A stretch of DNA of 64,000 bases from Rikenellaceae bacterium (GTDB lineage Bacteria; Bacteroidota; Bacteroidia; Bacteroidales; Rikenellaceae), in assembly GCA_020859685.1 (NCBI GenBank), contig JAJBVT010000051.1, forward strand, positions 42,643 to 106,642, written 5' to 3'. The notes beneath the pieces are model-generated. The model had not been told where the DNA came from, made no database searches, and saw nothing but the letters and a program-made list of their open reading frames with translations. Positions within the stretch are counted from its first letter, which is position 1. Every line of letters begins with the position of its first letter. This document shows, piece after piece, positions 10,254 to 19,131 of this stretch. The translations under genes and the position numbers were made by a program.

Positions 10254-10475
10254 CCTTATTTTGTGAGTTAGTTTGTTGTAAAGCAATTTGTTAGGAAGTC
10301 CCGGACACCTTTCGGCAAAGGCAATAGTATGGCCGTCCGATCTTCATGGTTATGAAAATTAGCTTGCTATCGTGACGCCGCCGCGAAGGTGGCGTACACC
10401 GTATTTATCCGGAAAAAAAGGGCTGCAGACCGGGCCGGTCCACGGCCCCGATTGCGTGCTTCCCCCCCCCGACCT

Positions 10476-11558
10476 TTAAATATCCGTCTCGCAGTAGAGA
10501 CCCTTGCCCGGAGCCACCAGTAGGTTGGTTACCTCGTATTTGAGGCGCCCGCTGGTCGACTCCTGAGTCTTTTTTATGGTAATGACGTGCTGGCGATGGG
10601 GCTGAATGGTATACTGGCGGAAATAGGCCAGCGGATTACCCTGCTCCCTCTTTACGAGGTGGAATGGTAAGTCGGAATTGTTCTTTAGGGTGATATAGAT
10701 ACGAGTGGCGGTTTTGCGGACGTTGATTGTGTCCACCGATTTTTCGAATATCTCGCGCAGTATCTCTTCCTGGCCGATAAGTTTATCCTCGAACCAGACC
10801 GCGGTGCGGCGTTCGTCGAGTGCCTCTCGGATTGCGGCCGGGGTCTTTTCGGTCGCGAATACGAGGGTCATCGGTCGGTGTTCGCCCCGTGCGAAATCGA
10901 AATCGGTCTGCATGGGGTGGTGTATGTCGGAGTTGCCGAACATGGTCAGGTTCCGGTCGATGGCCCACTGATGCGCTTCGGGATAGTAGCTGTGGAAATT
11001 CACAACCTCGATGCCCTGCATGAAACCGCGGTCGTATATTTCGGTGTGCTCCGGCATCCAGAGGGTGGTGTCGGGCTGCTGTGAGTCCCAACCGGGGTGG
11101 TTCCAGAAAATGAAGCCGCCCTGCTCCACGGTAGCGGCGAACGCATCCATCGGGTCCTGGGTTTCGAGTGCGTCGCAGTCGTCGAGGAATATGGCGTTGA
11201 AGTGGCCCGGAGGCATTCCCTTCGTTATTTCGCTGCCTTTGAGTACGAGTATATCGGTGCCTTTGGCATATTTGGCCGCGATATCGAAAGCGCGGTTGTG
11301 CGATGCCGTGATGTCGTCTTTGTGCCGGAGAACCTCGATGTGTTCGGTGATGGCTATAACGTCGAGTCCTTCACGGATGGCTTCGTCCACGCGGACTGTC
11401 GGCCATACCAGCCCGTCCGAGAACACCGAGTGCATGTGGAAGTCGCATTTGAGCGTTAAATAGTCGTCGAGGTCGGGAATCGCTACGTGGTTCCTTACCT
11501 GTGCCTGAATTGTGCCGCCTGCCATAAGGATGGCCGTCAATAGTAGAAGTTTCTTCAT
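10476..11558 (-). CDS. PHP-domain phosphodiesterase, secreted
   Basis: 360-residue exported enzyme of the PHP (polymerase and histidinol phosphatase) superfamily, closest in pattern to the Sb-PDE-type phosphodiesterases. The ATG at 11558 gives a signal peptide (LLLLTAILMAGGTIQAQ). The metal-binding motifs are visible: H41-x-H43 with D (DFHMHSVFSDG), an ITEHIE strand, a glutamate in GSEIT, FWNHPGW, and GNSDIHH near residue 230. These fit a three-metal phosphoesterase site in a distorted TIM barrel. The last 80 residues form a small beta domain. Its stop is 222 bp upstream of susC on the same strand, so it heads the locus or forms its own unit in front of it. The pairing with a second phosphoesterase downstream supports a phosphate-ester substrate. 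A run of nine C at 10462-10470 lies just after the stop and does not affect the protein. Confidence 0.85.
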   Translation of the reverse strand: MKKLLLLTAILMAGGTIQAQVRNHVAIPDLDDYLTLKCDFHMHSVFSDGLVWPTVRVDEAIREGLDVIAITEHIEVLRHKDDITASHNRAFDIAAKYAKGTDILVLKGSEITKGMPPGHFNAIFLDDCDALETQDPMDAFAATVEQGGFIFWNHPGWDSQQPDTTLWMPEHTEIYDRGFMQGIEVVNFHSYYPEAHQWAIDRNLTMFGNSDIHHPMQTDFDFARGEHRPMTLVFATEKTPAAIREALDERRTAVWFEDKLIGQEEILREIFEKSVDTINVRKTATRIYITLKNNSDLPFHLVKREQGNPLAYFRQYTIQPHRQHVITIKKTQESTSGRLKYEVTNLLVAPGKGLYCETDI

Positions 11559-12187
11559 CTTGAGTTGGATTTTTGATTCGGCAAAAGAAATCAATAATTA
11601 TTAGCTAATCTTAAACTCTGTTTTAACCTATCGTTACGATATTAGTTGGTCTTTAATTTTATATTAAATGTTCTCCAAGGCAAGGCCTCGGGCCTGTTCG
11701 TAGGTTCCTGTATGGGAAAGGTTACTTTTTTTGTCAAGGTTCAGTTTGTGACGGAAGTAGAGAAGGCAGAGCACTGAAATACCACTATAATGGCGTCGGC
11801 ACCGTAGGCCGTGGTCCTGATAACTAAAGCCAGACCTATTTGAGTGCCGGAAGAGATATTGTAACAAACTCCGACCAATACCGTATCGCCGAATCGGTAT
11901 TAACTAATAATATACCTTTAGGATTAGTAGATCTCCGGTCGAGAGCGATTGTTCCGGACGACAGCCCGTCTAGGTTCCACTGAACTTAACAGACCTCCCG
12001 TCCTCCTGTCTTTCTCCTGCCTTCACCTCCCGGATAAAAGCCGTATAACCCCCGTCCTTCATTTCGGATACAAATTTTGTCGTTTTTGAAACATCGGCCG
12101 CCGGGGTACCTCGCCCGGCGTATTAATATCCGACAGGACACCCGTATGGAATACATTTTCGGGCCGTTCCGCAACTTTTTGCGCCCA
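11559..12187. other. Divergent intergenic region, no gene seen
   Basis: Separates the divergent PHP phosphodiesterase and xylan susC genes. The first 110 bp next to the PHP gene are AT-rich, with a weak -7-like TTCTTTTG on the minus strand, and probably hold its promoter. Short open frames on the minus strand (for example 11986-12216) have no recognisable protein features and I do not call them. The xylan operator begins at 12188. Confidence 0.5.
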
Positions 12188-12253
12188 TGTTTTAAAACCG
12201 ACAGCATTTGTTTCATTGTTAAAGAACCCTCCCGATTTATTTAAGGACTTTTG
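12188..12253 (+). promoter_or_regulatory. HTCS-type operator and -7 box for xylan susC
   Basis: Operator at 12188-12215: half-sites TGTTTTAAA and TTTGTTTCA around a 10-bp spacer that contains GACAG. A 30-bp gap then leads to GACTTTTG (12246-12253), one mismatch from the Bacteroidetes -7 box TAnnTTTG. The same arrangement recurs in front of five other xylan units in this window. Assignment to the hybrid regulator at 19132-23262 is inferred. Confidence 0.75.
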
Positions 12254-12329
12254 TAACGATTGGAAATCCACCCGGCCGACCCCGGGGCTAACCTGACGGA
12301 TATTCTATTAACTAACCAAAATACTACTT

Positions 12330-15300
12330 ATGAAAGATTCTACACTAATGGTGTGTGACAGGAAGGCTACCCGCGTGGTAGGCAGGCTCCTGTTGGCGAC
12401 GGCTTTCATGCTTGCTGCCGGGAGCGGCCTGCCACTGAAGGCGGAACACGCCCCGGACAACTCGGCCGAGGCCGTGCGGGAGGCCCAGCAGAACCGGCGT
12501 ACCGTGACGGGCCGCGTGGTGGACGAACAGGGCAATCCCGTACCGGGTACCACGGTCCTTATTCAGGGTGCCGGAACGGGTGTAACAGCGGATGGGCAGG
12601 GTAATTACGCGATTTCCGCCTCTTCCGGCGACGTGCTCGAGTTCTCGTTCCTCGGGATGAAGAAGGTTACGGAAACCGTGGGCAGCAGGGACCGCATAGA
12701 CGTGGTGCTTGAGGAAGACGGCCTGATGATAGACCCCGTGGTGGCTATCGGTTACGGAAGCATGCGTAAATCGGACCTTACGGGTGCCGTGGCGTCGGTA
12801 ACTTCCGAATCGATTGCCCGTTCCGGGGCCGTGTCGCTCGACCAGGCTCTCCAAGGGCGTGCCGCAGGGGTGCAGATGACCACCAATACCGGTATGCCGG
12901 GCGGCGGTACCTCGATTCAGATTCGTGGTATAAAGTCCATCAACTCCACCAACGAACCTATCTATATTATAGACGGTGTGACCATCAGCGCCGGTACGGG
13001 AACATATACCGACAACGCGATATCGGGTATCAACCCGTCGGACATCGAATCGATGGAGATTCTGAAGGACGCTTCGGCCACCGCTATTTACGGTGCGCAG
13101 GGTGCCAACGGGGTTATCATTATTACCACCAAGAGCGGACGGGCGGGCCAGCCGCGCGTGAGTTTCGAAGCGCAGTACGGGATACAGACCTTACCCAAAT
13201 ATCTCGATATGATGGACCTGCACGAATACGCACAGCACCATAACGAGTACCAGGCCCTCAAAGGATGGGAGTTGAATAATAACTATGCGGACCCGAACCT
13301 GCTCTCCAATGGCACCAACTGGCAGAAGGAGATATTCCGCACCGCCGCCCAGCAGAACTACAACTTCTCCGTATCTGGCGGTACAGAGACCAACACCTAT
13401 AAAATATCCGGTAACTACCTCGACCAGGACGGTGTGGCGGCCGGTTCGGGTTTCGAACGTATGACTATGACCGTGGGGCTCGATTCCAAAATAAAGCCGT
13501 GGCTCCGGTTCGGCGGAACACTCACCCTCACCCAGACCAAGCAGGAGATAACCATTGCGGAATGGGGGCTGATAAGCAGCGCCGTGAAACAGGCGCCCTC
13601 GGTTCCAGCCAAGAACCTCGACGGAACCTACGGGGGTCCGGAGGATTCCACCGACAGCTACGCCAACCCGCTGGCGCTCGCCAACCTACTTACAAACAAC
13701 AACAAGAAGCGCAACACCCGCGGAAATATCTACCTCGATATCACCCCTGTGGACTGGCTGGCGCTCCGCAGCGAATTCGGTATCGACCTCGGCCAGACCA
13801 GTACGAACTATTTCGTACCGACCTATGAGGTGGGGCGGGTGACCAATTCCGAGATACAAAACCAGAAAACACAGTCGCAGAGTACCTTCTATAAATGGAA
13901 CAATACGGCTACTTTCCGTAAAACTATCGAGCGCCACACGGGTAACCTCATGGTAGGGCAGGAGGTCACCGAGAGCACCAACAACTACCTGATGGGCAAG
14001 CGTCTGGACGGCAGCAACCAGCTGACTGATCTGAGCGCTGGCGATGCGGCCACCGCAACCAACGAAGGTTACACGGGCCGGACCCGTTACGTGTCGGTGT
14101 TCGGCCGTCTGTTCTATTCTTACGACGACCGCTACCTGCTGACCGCCACCATCCGCCGCGACGGTTCTTCGAATTTTGCAAAAGGTTACAAGTGGGGTAA
14201 CTTCCCCTCGGTTTCGGTGGCGTGGAGGATGTCCAACGAGGCGTTCCTCAAGGATTTCGAACTGCTAACCAACATGAAACTCCGGCTGGGTTACGGGCAG
14301 GTGGGTAACTCAAACATTACCTCGTTCGCCTACGCCGGGATGCTCTCCAACATCCCGACCGTGTTCGGTACCGGTCACCTGACGGCGAATATCCCCAACC
14401 CCGAGGTGACGTGGGAAACGACCACTTCGTATAACATCGGTTACGACCTGGGCCTTTGGAAAAACCGTATCGAACTGACGGCGGACGTCTACTATAACCG
14501 TACGGACGACCTGCTGCTGGCCCTTACGCTTCCCGGCATTACCGGTACGCTGGGGACCAACGGCGCCTCCGCACCGTGGGGCAACGTGGGTTCCATGTCC
14601 AACAAAGGGGTGGAGTTGTCGATAAACACGGTAAACATAACGCGTAACGACTTCGAATGGCGCTCCAATTTCGTGTTTACAATGAATAGAAATAAGGTAA
14701 TCAAACTGAATGCCGAACAATCCTACATAAACACCACCTATCAGGTGGGCGGTACGGACTATGTAGTGACCCGCACCGAGGAGGGTCGCAGCGTCGGCGA
14801 ATTCTGGGGTTACAAAATAATCGGCCGCATCAACAGCGCCAGCGATATCTACGACTCGAACGGGAATATCAAGATAGCCCTTCCCGAAGGTGTGAACGTG
14901 GCCGAGAACGGCGTCTGGATTGGCGACTATATCTATGAAGACTACAACGGCGACGGTGTGATAACCGAAGAAGACCGCCAATACCTCGGCAGTCCGCTGC
15001 CCAAATTCACGGGCGGTTTCGGGAACACCTTCACATGGAAGAATTTCGACCTGAACGTCTACCTGACCTTCTCCTACGGTAACAAGGTGATGAACTTCCT
15101 CGGAATCTCCATCGACAACCCGAACAATACCGAAAACATCACACGCCGGGCCGGTACGCAGTACGCGCGGCTGGCGTTGATAGACGAGAACGGTTCCTCG
15201 AGCGATATCTGGAATGTCTACGTAGCCAGCGGCGACAAGAATATTTCCCGTATGTCCACCGACGACGCCAACTCCAACGCCAACAGGATATCGTCGCGTT

Positions 15301-15578
15301 ATATCGAGGACGGCTCCTACCTCCGCATCCAGAGCGTCTCGCTGGCCTACAATATCCCGAAGAAGTATATCGGTAAAATAGGAATGGAGAGCCTCCGGGT
15401 ATACATCAATATGAACAACCTGTTCACCTTCTCGAAATATACCGGTTATGACCCCGAAGTGGGGATGGCCCGTAACCAGTATTCGAACTGGGGACAGAAC
15501 CCCCTGCTGAACGGTGTCGATACGGGACGTTACCCGTCGCCGCGCACTTTTACCTTCGGTGTTCAAATAGGATTCTAA
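12330..15578 (+). CDS. SusC-like TonB-dependent xylo-oligosaccharide transporter
   Basis: 1082-residue outer-membrane channel of the xylan locus, expected to import xylo-oligosaccharides with energy from TonB. It has a signal peptide (GRLLLATAFMLAAGSGLPLKA), a carboxypeptidase-regulatory-like domain at about 57-130 (VTGRVVDEQGNPVPG), the plug with MEILKDASATAIYGAQGANG and IIITTKSGRAG, then a long barrel ending in FGVQIGF. A second ATG six codons downstream could also serve as start. It is the first gene of a three-gene operon, 13 bp before susD, under the operator at 12188-12215. The substrate is inferred from the surrounding xylanases and the shared operator, not from the transporter sequence. 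Confidence 0.93.
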   Translation: MKDSTLMVCDRKATRVVGRLLLATAFMLAAGSGLPLKAEHAPDNSAEAVREAQQNRRTVTGRVVDEQGNPVPGTTVLIQGAGTGVTADGQGNYAISASSGDVLEFSFLGMKKVTETVGSRDRIDVVLEEDGLMIDPVVAIGYGSMRKSDLTGAVASVTSESIARSGAVSLDQALQGRAAGVQMTTNTGMPGGGTSIQIRGIKSINSTNEPIYIIDGVTISAGTGTYTDNAISGINPSDIESMEILKDASATAIYGAQGANGVIIITTKSGRAGQPRVSFEAQYGIQTLPKYLDMMDLHEYAQHHNEYQALKGWELNNNYADPNLLSNGTNWQKEIFRTAAQQNYNFSVSGGTETNTYKISGNYLDQDGVAAGSGFERMTMTVGLDSKIKPWLRFGGTLTLTQTKQEITIAEWGLISSAVKQAPSVPAKNLDGTYGGPEDSTDSYANPLALANLLTNNNKKRNTRGNIYLDITPVDWLALRSEFGIDLGQTSTNYFVPTYEVGRVTNSEIQNQKTQSQSTFYKWNNTATFRKTIERHTGNLMVGQEVTESTNNYLMGKRLDGSNQLTDLSAGDAATATNEGYTGRTRYVSVFGRLFYSYDDRYLLTATIRRDGSSNFAKGYKWGNFPSVSVAWRMSNEAFLKDFELLTNMKLRLGYGQVGNSNITSFAYAGMLSNIPTVFGTGHLTANIPNPEVTWETTTSYNIGYDLGLWKNRIELTADVYYNRTDDLLLALTLPGITGTLGTNGASAPWGNVGSMSNKGVELSINTVNITRNDFEWRSNFVFTMNRNKVIKLNAEQSYINTTYQVGGTDYVVTRTEEGRSVGEFWGYKIIGRINSASDIYDSNGNIKIALPEGVNVAENGVWIGDYIYEDYNGDGVITEEDRQYLGSPLPKFTGGFGNTFTWKNFDLNVYLTFSYGNKVMNFLGISIDNPNNTENITRRAGTQYARLALIDENGSSSDIWNVYVASGDKNISRMSTDDANSNANRISSRYIEDGSYLRIQSVSLAYNIPKKYIGKIGMESLRVYINMNNLFTFSKYTGYDPEVGMARNQYSNWGQNPLLNGVDTGRYPSPRTFTFGVQIGF

Positions 15579-15591
15579 AACAAAAACCGTT

Positions 15592-17238
15592 ATGAAAAAG
15601 TTTTTATATACAGTCTGTCTGTCGGTGGTGATGGCGCTGGGGACCTCGTGCGAGGATTATCTCGACATCCAGTCCAAACAGCAGCTCACCCTCGACAACT
15701 ATTACACCTCGTACGAGGAGTGCCGGGCGGCAACCGCGGCACTCTATCAGGCCGCATGGTACGAGTTCTCCAGCCGCTTCTACATCCTGCTGGGCGACGG
15801 CCGCGGAAATAACCTCTTCTCGCCGTACAGTTCGGACGAGTCGTTCGCAAGGTTTACCGAAACCTCGCTAACGGCGACCCTCTCCAACGCATGGTATTCG
15901 TTCTATATCGTGGTAACCCAGGCCGACTATATCCTCCAGAACATAGACAAGGCTCTCGAATACGGAGTATCGGAAGCCAGCGTGAACGCCTGCAAGGGCG
16001 AGGCCCGGTTTATGAGGGGGCTGGCCTACTGGTACCTCGGTTCGATATGGGGTAACGTACCTATAATCGAGGACCCGGCAGCTACGGCGCTCGATTTTCA
16101 GGTGCCCACAAACCCGTTCGAAGATATTCTGCAATACGCCATCATGGACCTCGAGTATGCCGCCGAATGGCTGCCCAAGAACGATGCTACCGGTCGCGTA
16201 ACGCGTTACAGCGCACTCGGCCTGCTCTCCCGCCTGTATATCACGGCGGCTTGCTACGCCCGCGGAAATAACTTCTCCGACAGATGGCCCGCTTCGGCGG
16301 CGGAATATTACGAGAAGGCCCGCCTTGCGGCAAAGGAGGTGGTCGAGGAGGGTACCAACTACTCGCTGATGAGCGATTACGAGGAGCTGTTCCGTATCCA
16401 GAATAACAATAATTCCGAATCGCTGTTCTCTATACAGGTAATAGCCGGTTCGTCCACATACGGCACCGGCAACAGGATGCAGCAGTGGTTCTGCTACTCG
16501 AGCGAGCTGGTTGACGGCCTTACTATCTACGGCGGTTACACTTACGTATCGGGCGAACTTATCGAGTTGATGCACAACCGCGGCGAGACTTCGCGCCGAA
16601 AGGGGACGTTCTTCTACAACGGTGCGGTGTACGACTATCTTGGTACCCATACCGAAGAGGGGCGCTGGGTGGTGTCCGATATGACCTACTGCAACCCCAA
16701 GAAACAGATTGTGGGCAGTAAGTCCGACACCGACGGACTTGCCCTGGCCGAAAACTCGGGTCTGATGATACCCATGCTGCGCCTTGCAGAAGTATACCTG
16801 TTGTATGCCGAGGCAATTCTGGGGACTTCGTCTTCCACCACCGACCCCGAGGCCCTGAACTATTTCAACCTCGTACGCTCTCGCGCCGGTATAGACCCTA
16901 TCGACGAGATTACGATGAAGGATATCCGCGAAGAACGCCGCGTGGAATTCGGTCTGGAGGGACAGTACTGGTTCGACCTCCTGCGCTGGGCTTACTGGGA
17001 CCAGCAGGCCGCGCTCAACTATATGAACAACGAGCAGCACCGCTCTGAGTACTACTACTACATGTCGGGCGATGCCCCCACCGGATTTATGTGGCGCGAC
17101 GTACTGGACGGTCAGCCCGCCAACGAGGCTACCCCCGATCGCCTTACCCTGCCGTATCCCGAGTCGGAACTTATCTACAACCTGCTGCTCAGGGAAGACC
17201 CCGTACCGTTCGATTTTGAAAACGCCTTATTACTCTAA
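15592..17238 (+). CDS. SusD-like xylan-binding lipoprotein
   Basis: 548-residue partner of the preceding SusC; it forms the lid of the transporter and binds oligosaccharide at the surface. The signal peptide ends in a lipobox (MALGTSCEDYLDIQSK). The family pattern is complete: N-terminal helices (NYYTSYEECRAATAALYQ), the central TPR helices (ACKGEARFMRGLAYWYL, WGNVPII), and the C-terminal RAGIDPI, DIREERRVEFGLEGQYWFDLLRWA motif. It lies 13 bp after susC and 6 bp before the glycan-binding protein gene, so the three are co-transcribed. Confidence 0.93.
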   Translation: MKKFLYTVCLSVVMALGTSCEDYLDIQSKQQLTLDNYYTSYEECRAATAALYQAAWYEFSSRFYILLGDGRGNNLFSPYSSDESFARFTETSLTATLSNAWYSFYIVVTQADYILQNIDKALEYGVSEASVNACKGEARFMRGLAYWYLGSIWGNVPIIEDPAATALDFQVPTNPFEDILQYAIMDLEYAAEWLPKNDATGRVTRYSALGLLSRLYITAACYARGNNFSDRWPASAAEYYEKARLAAKEVVEEGTNYSLMSDYEELFRIQNNNNSESLFSIQVIAGSSTYGTGNRMQQWFCYSSELVDGLTIYGGYTYVSGELIELMHNRGETSRRKGTFFYNGAVYDYLGTHTEEGRWVVSDMTYCNPKKQIVGSKSDTDGLALAENSGLMIPMLRLAEVYLLYAEAILGTSSSTTDPEALNYFNLVRSRAGIDPIDEITMKDIREERRVEFGLEGQYWFDLLRWAYWDQQAALNYMNNEQHRSEYYYYMSGDAPTGFMWRDVLDGQPANEATPDRLTLPYPESELIYNLLLREDPVPFDFENALLL

Positions 17239-17244
17239 GACGAT

Positions 17245-18576
17245 ATGAAAACAGTGAATAAAATAATAACGCTCGCCCTGCTGGTGGCAGCGCTTGCAGG
17301 CGCCGGGCTGTTGCAGTCGTGCGACGACGACGACACCAAGGGCGGGCTGTACATCAGCGCGGTCTACCTCTACGGCCAGAATTATGTCGGTAATACTACA
17401 CCCGTTACCGAAGCCGGACTCGGTACGTTGCTGCGGCTCGAAGGCAACGGTTTCAAAGCCGCCCGCGGGATCTATGTCAACGGTACGGCCGTAACGGTGA
17501 ACCCGAATTACGTTACGAACACGAACCTTATAATGTCCGTTCCGTCCGACGCACCGGTCGGGAACGAGGCCGACGAGGCGGACCGGAATAAAATCCGTAT
17601 AGTGACGGACAACGGCGAATACAGCTACGACTTCCAGATTAAAGCCGCCGCGCCTTCGATTTCCGGAATATCCCATACGATGCCCCGGTCCGGGGATAAG
17701 GTGGATATCTACGGTTCGAGCCTGCGTGAAATGGAGAGCATCACATTCCCGGGCGGACATACCGTTACGGCCGATAACTTCACCGTAAATGCCGATTATA
17801 CGAAGCTGACCTGCATTATTCCCAATGTCGATACCCCGGGTTACATGACCGCGGTAAGCGAAAACGGGACAGGCTACTCACGCAACTACCTGAACCGGAA
17901 GAACTGTATCTTCGTCAGCGACTTTTCGTGGGATAACGGCGCTTACGGCGGGGGTTCGAATATCTCGGTGAACCAAACCGATCCGATACCCGCCACGGGC
18001 GACTACACCAAGAGTCCGGATATTTACCGTCAGGTTCCGGCGGAAAATAATGTACCGTACGTAATGCCCACGCTCCGTGCGGAGTACGGGGTGGTAGGCG
18101 GTTTCTGGTTCTATTTCTCACCTGCAATCGACTATGTGGTAGCCAACTCCGCAGGGGCGGTGACACTCGATATGAGCTGTACCAACCTGGCTCTGGAAAT
18201 CGACTTCTATTTCCCGATGCAGTGGAAGTCCGGATTCTTCCGGTTCTCGCTGGGCGGCGGCACTTCGGCAACTATCTACAACTATGCTCCCTGGGCGGTT
18301 CTCGGAGATGTGCAGCCGATAGATATGGAGGGTTGGCAGACCATCTCGTTCCCGCTCAGTTCGTTCTCCGGCGCTACAAGTACGCTGTCTTCATTGAAGG
18401 CGCTCATCGACGGCGAACAGGGTTCGTTCATGTTCTACAACGACACCTTTACCGATATATACGGGACCTCGTACGAATCTACGGACATTAACAACTTCCA
18501 GTTGTCCTTCAGTAACTTCCGTATTGTTCCCTACGAAACGCCGGAAATAGAAACCGACGATTCGGAGGACGAATAG
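17245..18576 (+). CDS. Surface glycan-binding lipoprotein (SusE position, TIG repeats)
   Basis: 443-residue lipoprotein with lipobox LLQSC followed by four aspartates, a tail typical of surface-displayed lipoproteins. Two TIG/IPT-like immunoglobulin repeats (about 35-130 and 133-220; motifs LLRLEGNGF and VDIYGSSL) are followed by a C-terminal beta domain (about 225-430) with clustered aromatics (GGFWFYFSPAIDY, FYFPMQWKSGFF). This fits the multi-domain surface glycan-binding proteins that sit after susD and bind xylan or xyloglucan with the last domain. It is the last gene of the susC-susD operon and is followed at once by a strong terminator. Xylan binding is inferred from context. Confidence 0.82.
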   Translation: MKTVNKIITLALLVAALAGAGLLQSCDDDDTKGGLYISAVYLYGQNYVGNTTPVTEAGLGTLLRLEGNGFKAARGIYVNGTAVTVNPNYVTNTNLIMSVPSDAPVGNEADEADRNKIRIVTDNGEYSYDFQIKAAAPSISGISHTMPRSGDKVDIYGSSLREMESITFPGGHTVTADNFTVNADYTKLTCIIPNVDTPGYMTAVSENGTGYSRNYLNRKNCIFVSDFSWDNGAYGGGSNISVNQTDPIPATGDYTKSPDIYRQVPAENNVPYVMPTLRAEYGVVGGFWFYFSPAIDYVVANSAGAVTLDMSCTNLALEIDFYFPMQWKSGFFRFSLGGGTSATIYNYAPWAVLGDVQPIDMEGWQTISFPLSSFSGATSTLSSLKALIDGEQGSFMFYNDTFTDIYGTSYESTDINNFQLSFSNFRIVPYETPEIETDDSEDE

Positions 18577-18603
18577 CTTCTATCTACGTAATTAAATGCT
18601 ATT

Positions 18604-18639
18604 AATAATGCCCGGCTTCTTTGGAAGCCGGGCATTATT
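18604..18639 (+). terminator. Strong intrinsic terminator after the susCD operon
   Basis: Perfect 16-bp inverted repeat with a TTTG loop (18620-18623), stem from AATAATGCCCGGC to its complement, followed by TTTTG. It lies 28 bp past the stop of the glycan-binding protein gene. Confidence 0.9.
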
Positions 18640-18793
18640 TTGCCGGGGAGGGGAGGTAAACGGTAATTTATGAACTTCGGCAAATTGAGGTAGTACAGCG
18701 CACACGTACGCATATTTGATAAACAGGGCGACAACATATCATTATGGTCTACAGCGAACAATGTATGCCATTCTCAGCCCGGCAATAATGTAG

Positions 18794-18997
18794 TGTCATC
18801 CTGAGTGTTTGGCCAGATAAGATAATGAGTTTTCCAATGGAGATCCTTCACAATGCGTTCAGGATGACATATTAAATTGAAGATAGGACAATGGTGTATG
18901 TCATTTTGCCTTTGTGATGAATATCAGGATGATAGTATATGAAATACTTATGTTATTAATTTAAATGTCATCCTGAGGAGACGAAGACGAAGGATCT
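18794..18997. repeat. Cluster of covarying stem-loop repeats
   Basis: A left-half copy at 18794-18807 (+), a full copy in minus orientation at 18841-18869 and a full copy in plus orientation at 18966-18997. All carry the ATCCT/AGGAT arm pair. The 18794 and 18841 copies face each other and could form one longer inverted repeat. A further fragment, CCTCAGGATGA, occurs at 19082-19092. Confidence 0.75.
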
Positions 18998-19131
18998 AAT
19001 GAGCCTCCCCCTTCGGGGTTCATTTCCTCGTTCGACACCCGGAAGAGAATTTATGGGAACTATCTCCTTTCTGTGCTATCCCCTCAGGATGAAGAGTTTA
19101 TATGTCGATACTTCTGTTTCCCTTATACCTC

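Larger units (their letters stand above)
18577..19131. other. Convergent junction between SGBP and HTCS genes
   Basis: 555 bp without a believable gene. It holds the terminator at 18604-18639 and a cluster of stem-loop repeats at 18794-18997. The rest is AT-rich and shows nothing else I can name. Confidence 0.6.

Noticed and set aside
10462..10470. Run of nine C, a possible phase-variable tract
   Set aside because: It lies after the PHP stop codon, about 210 bp upstream of the susC start, so slippage would not alter a protein; a promoter effect is not supported.
10254..10475. Search for the xylan operator before the left-hand susC
   Set aside because: No TGTNNCAAA or GACAG pattern at the expected distance from any -7-like box; the locus is not part of the xylan regulon as far as can be seen.
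11986..12216. Short minus-strand open frames in the divergent region before xylan susC
   Set aside because: No signal, domain or usual composition, and they run through the operator.
14310..15566. Open frame of 418 codons on the minus strand inside susC
   Set aside because: Shadow of the SusC barrel region, with no protein features of its own.
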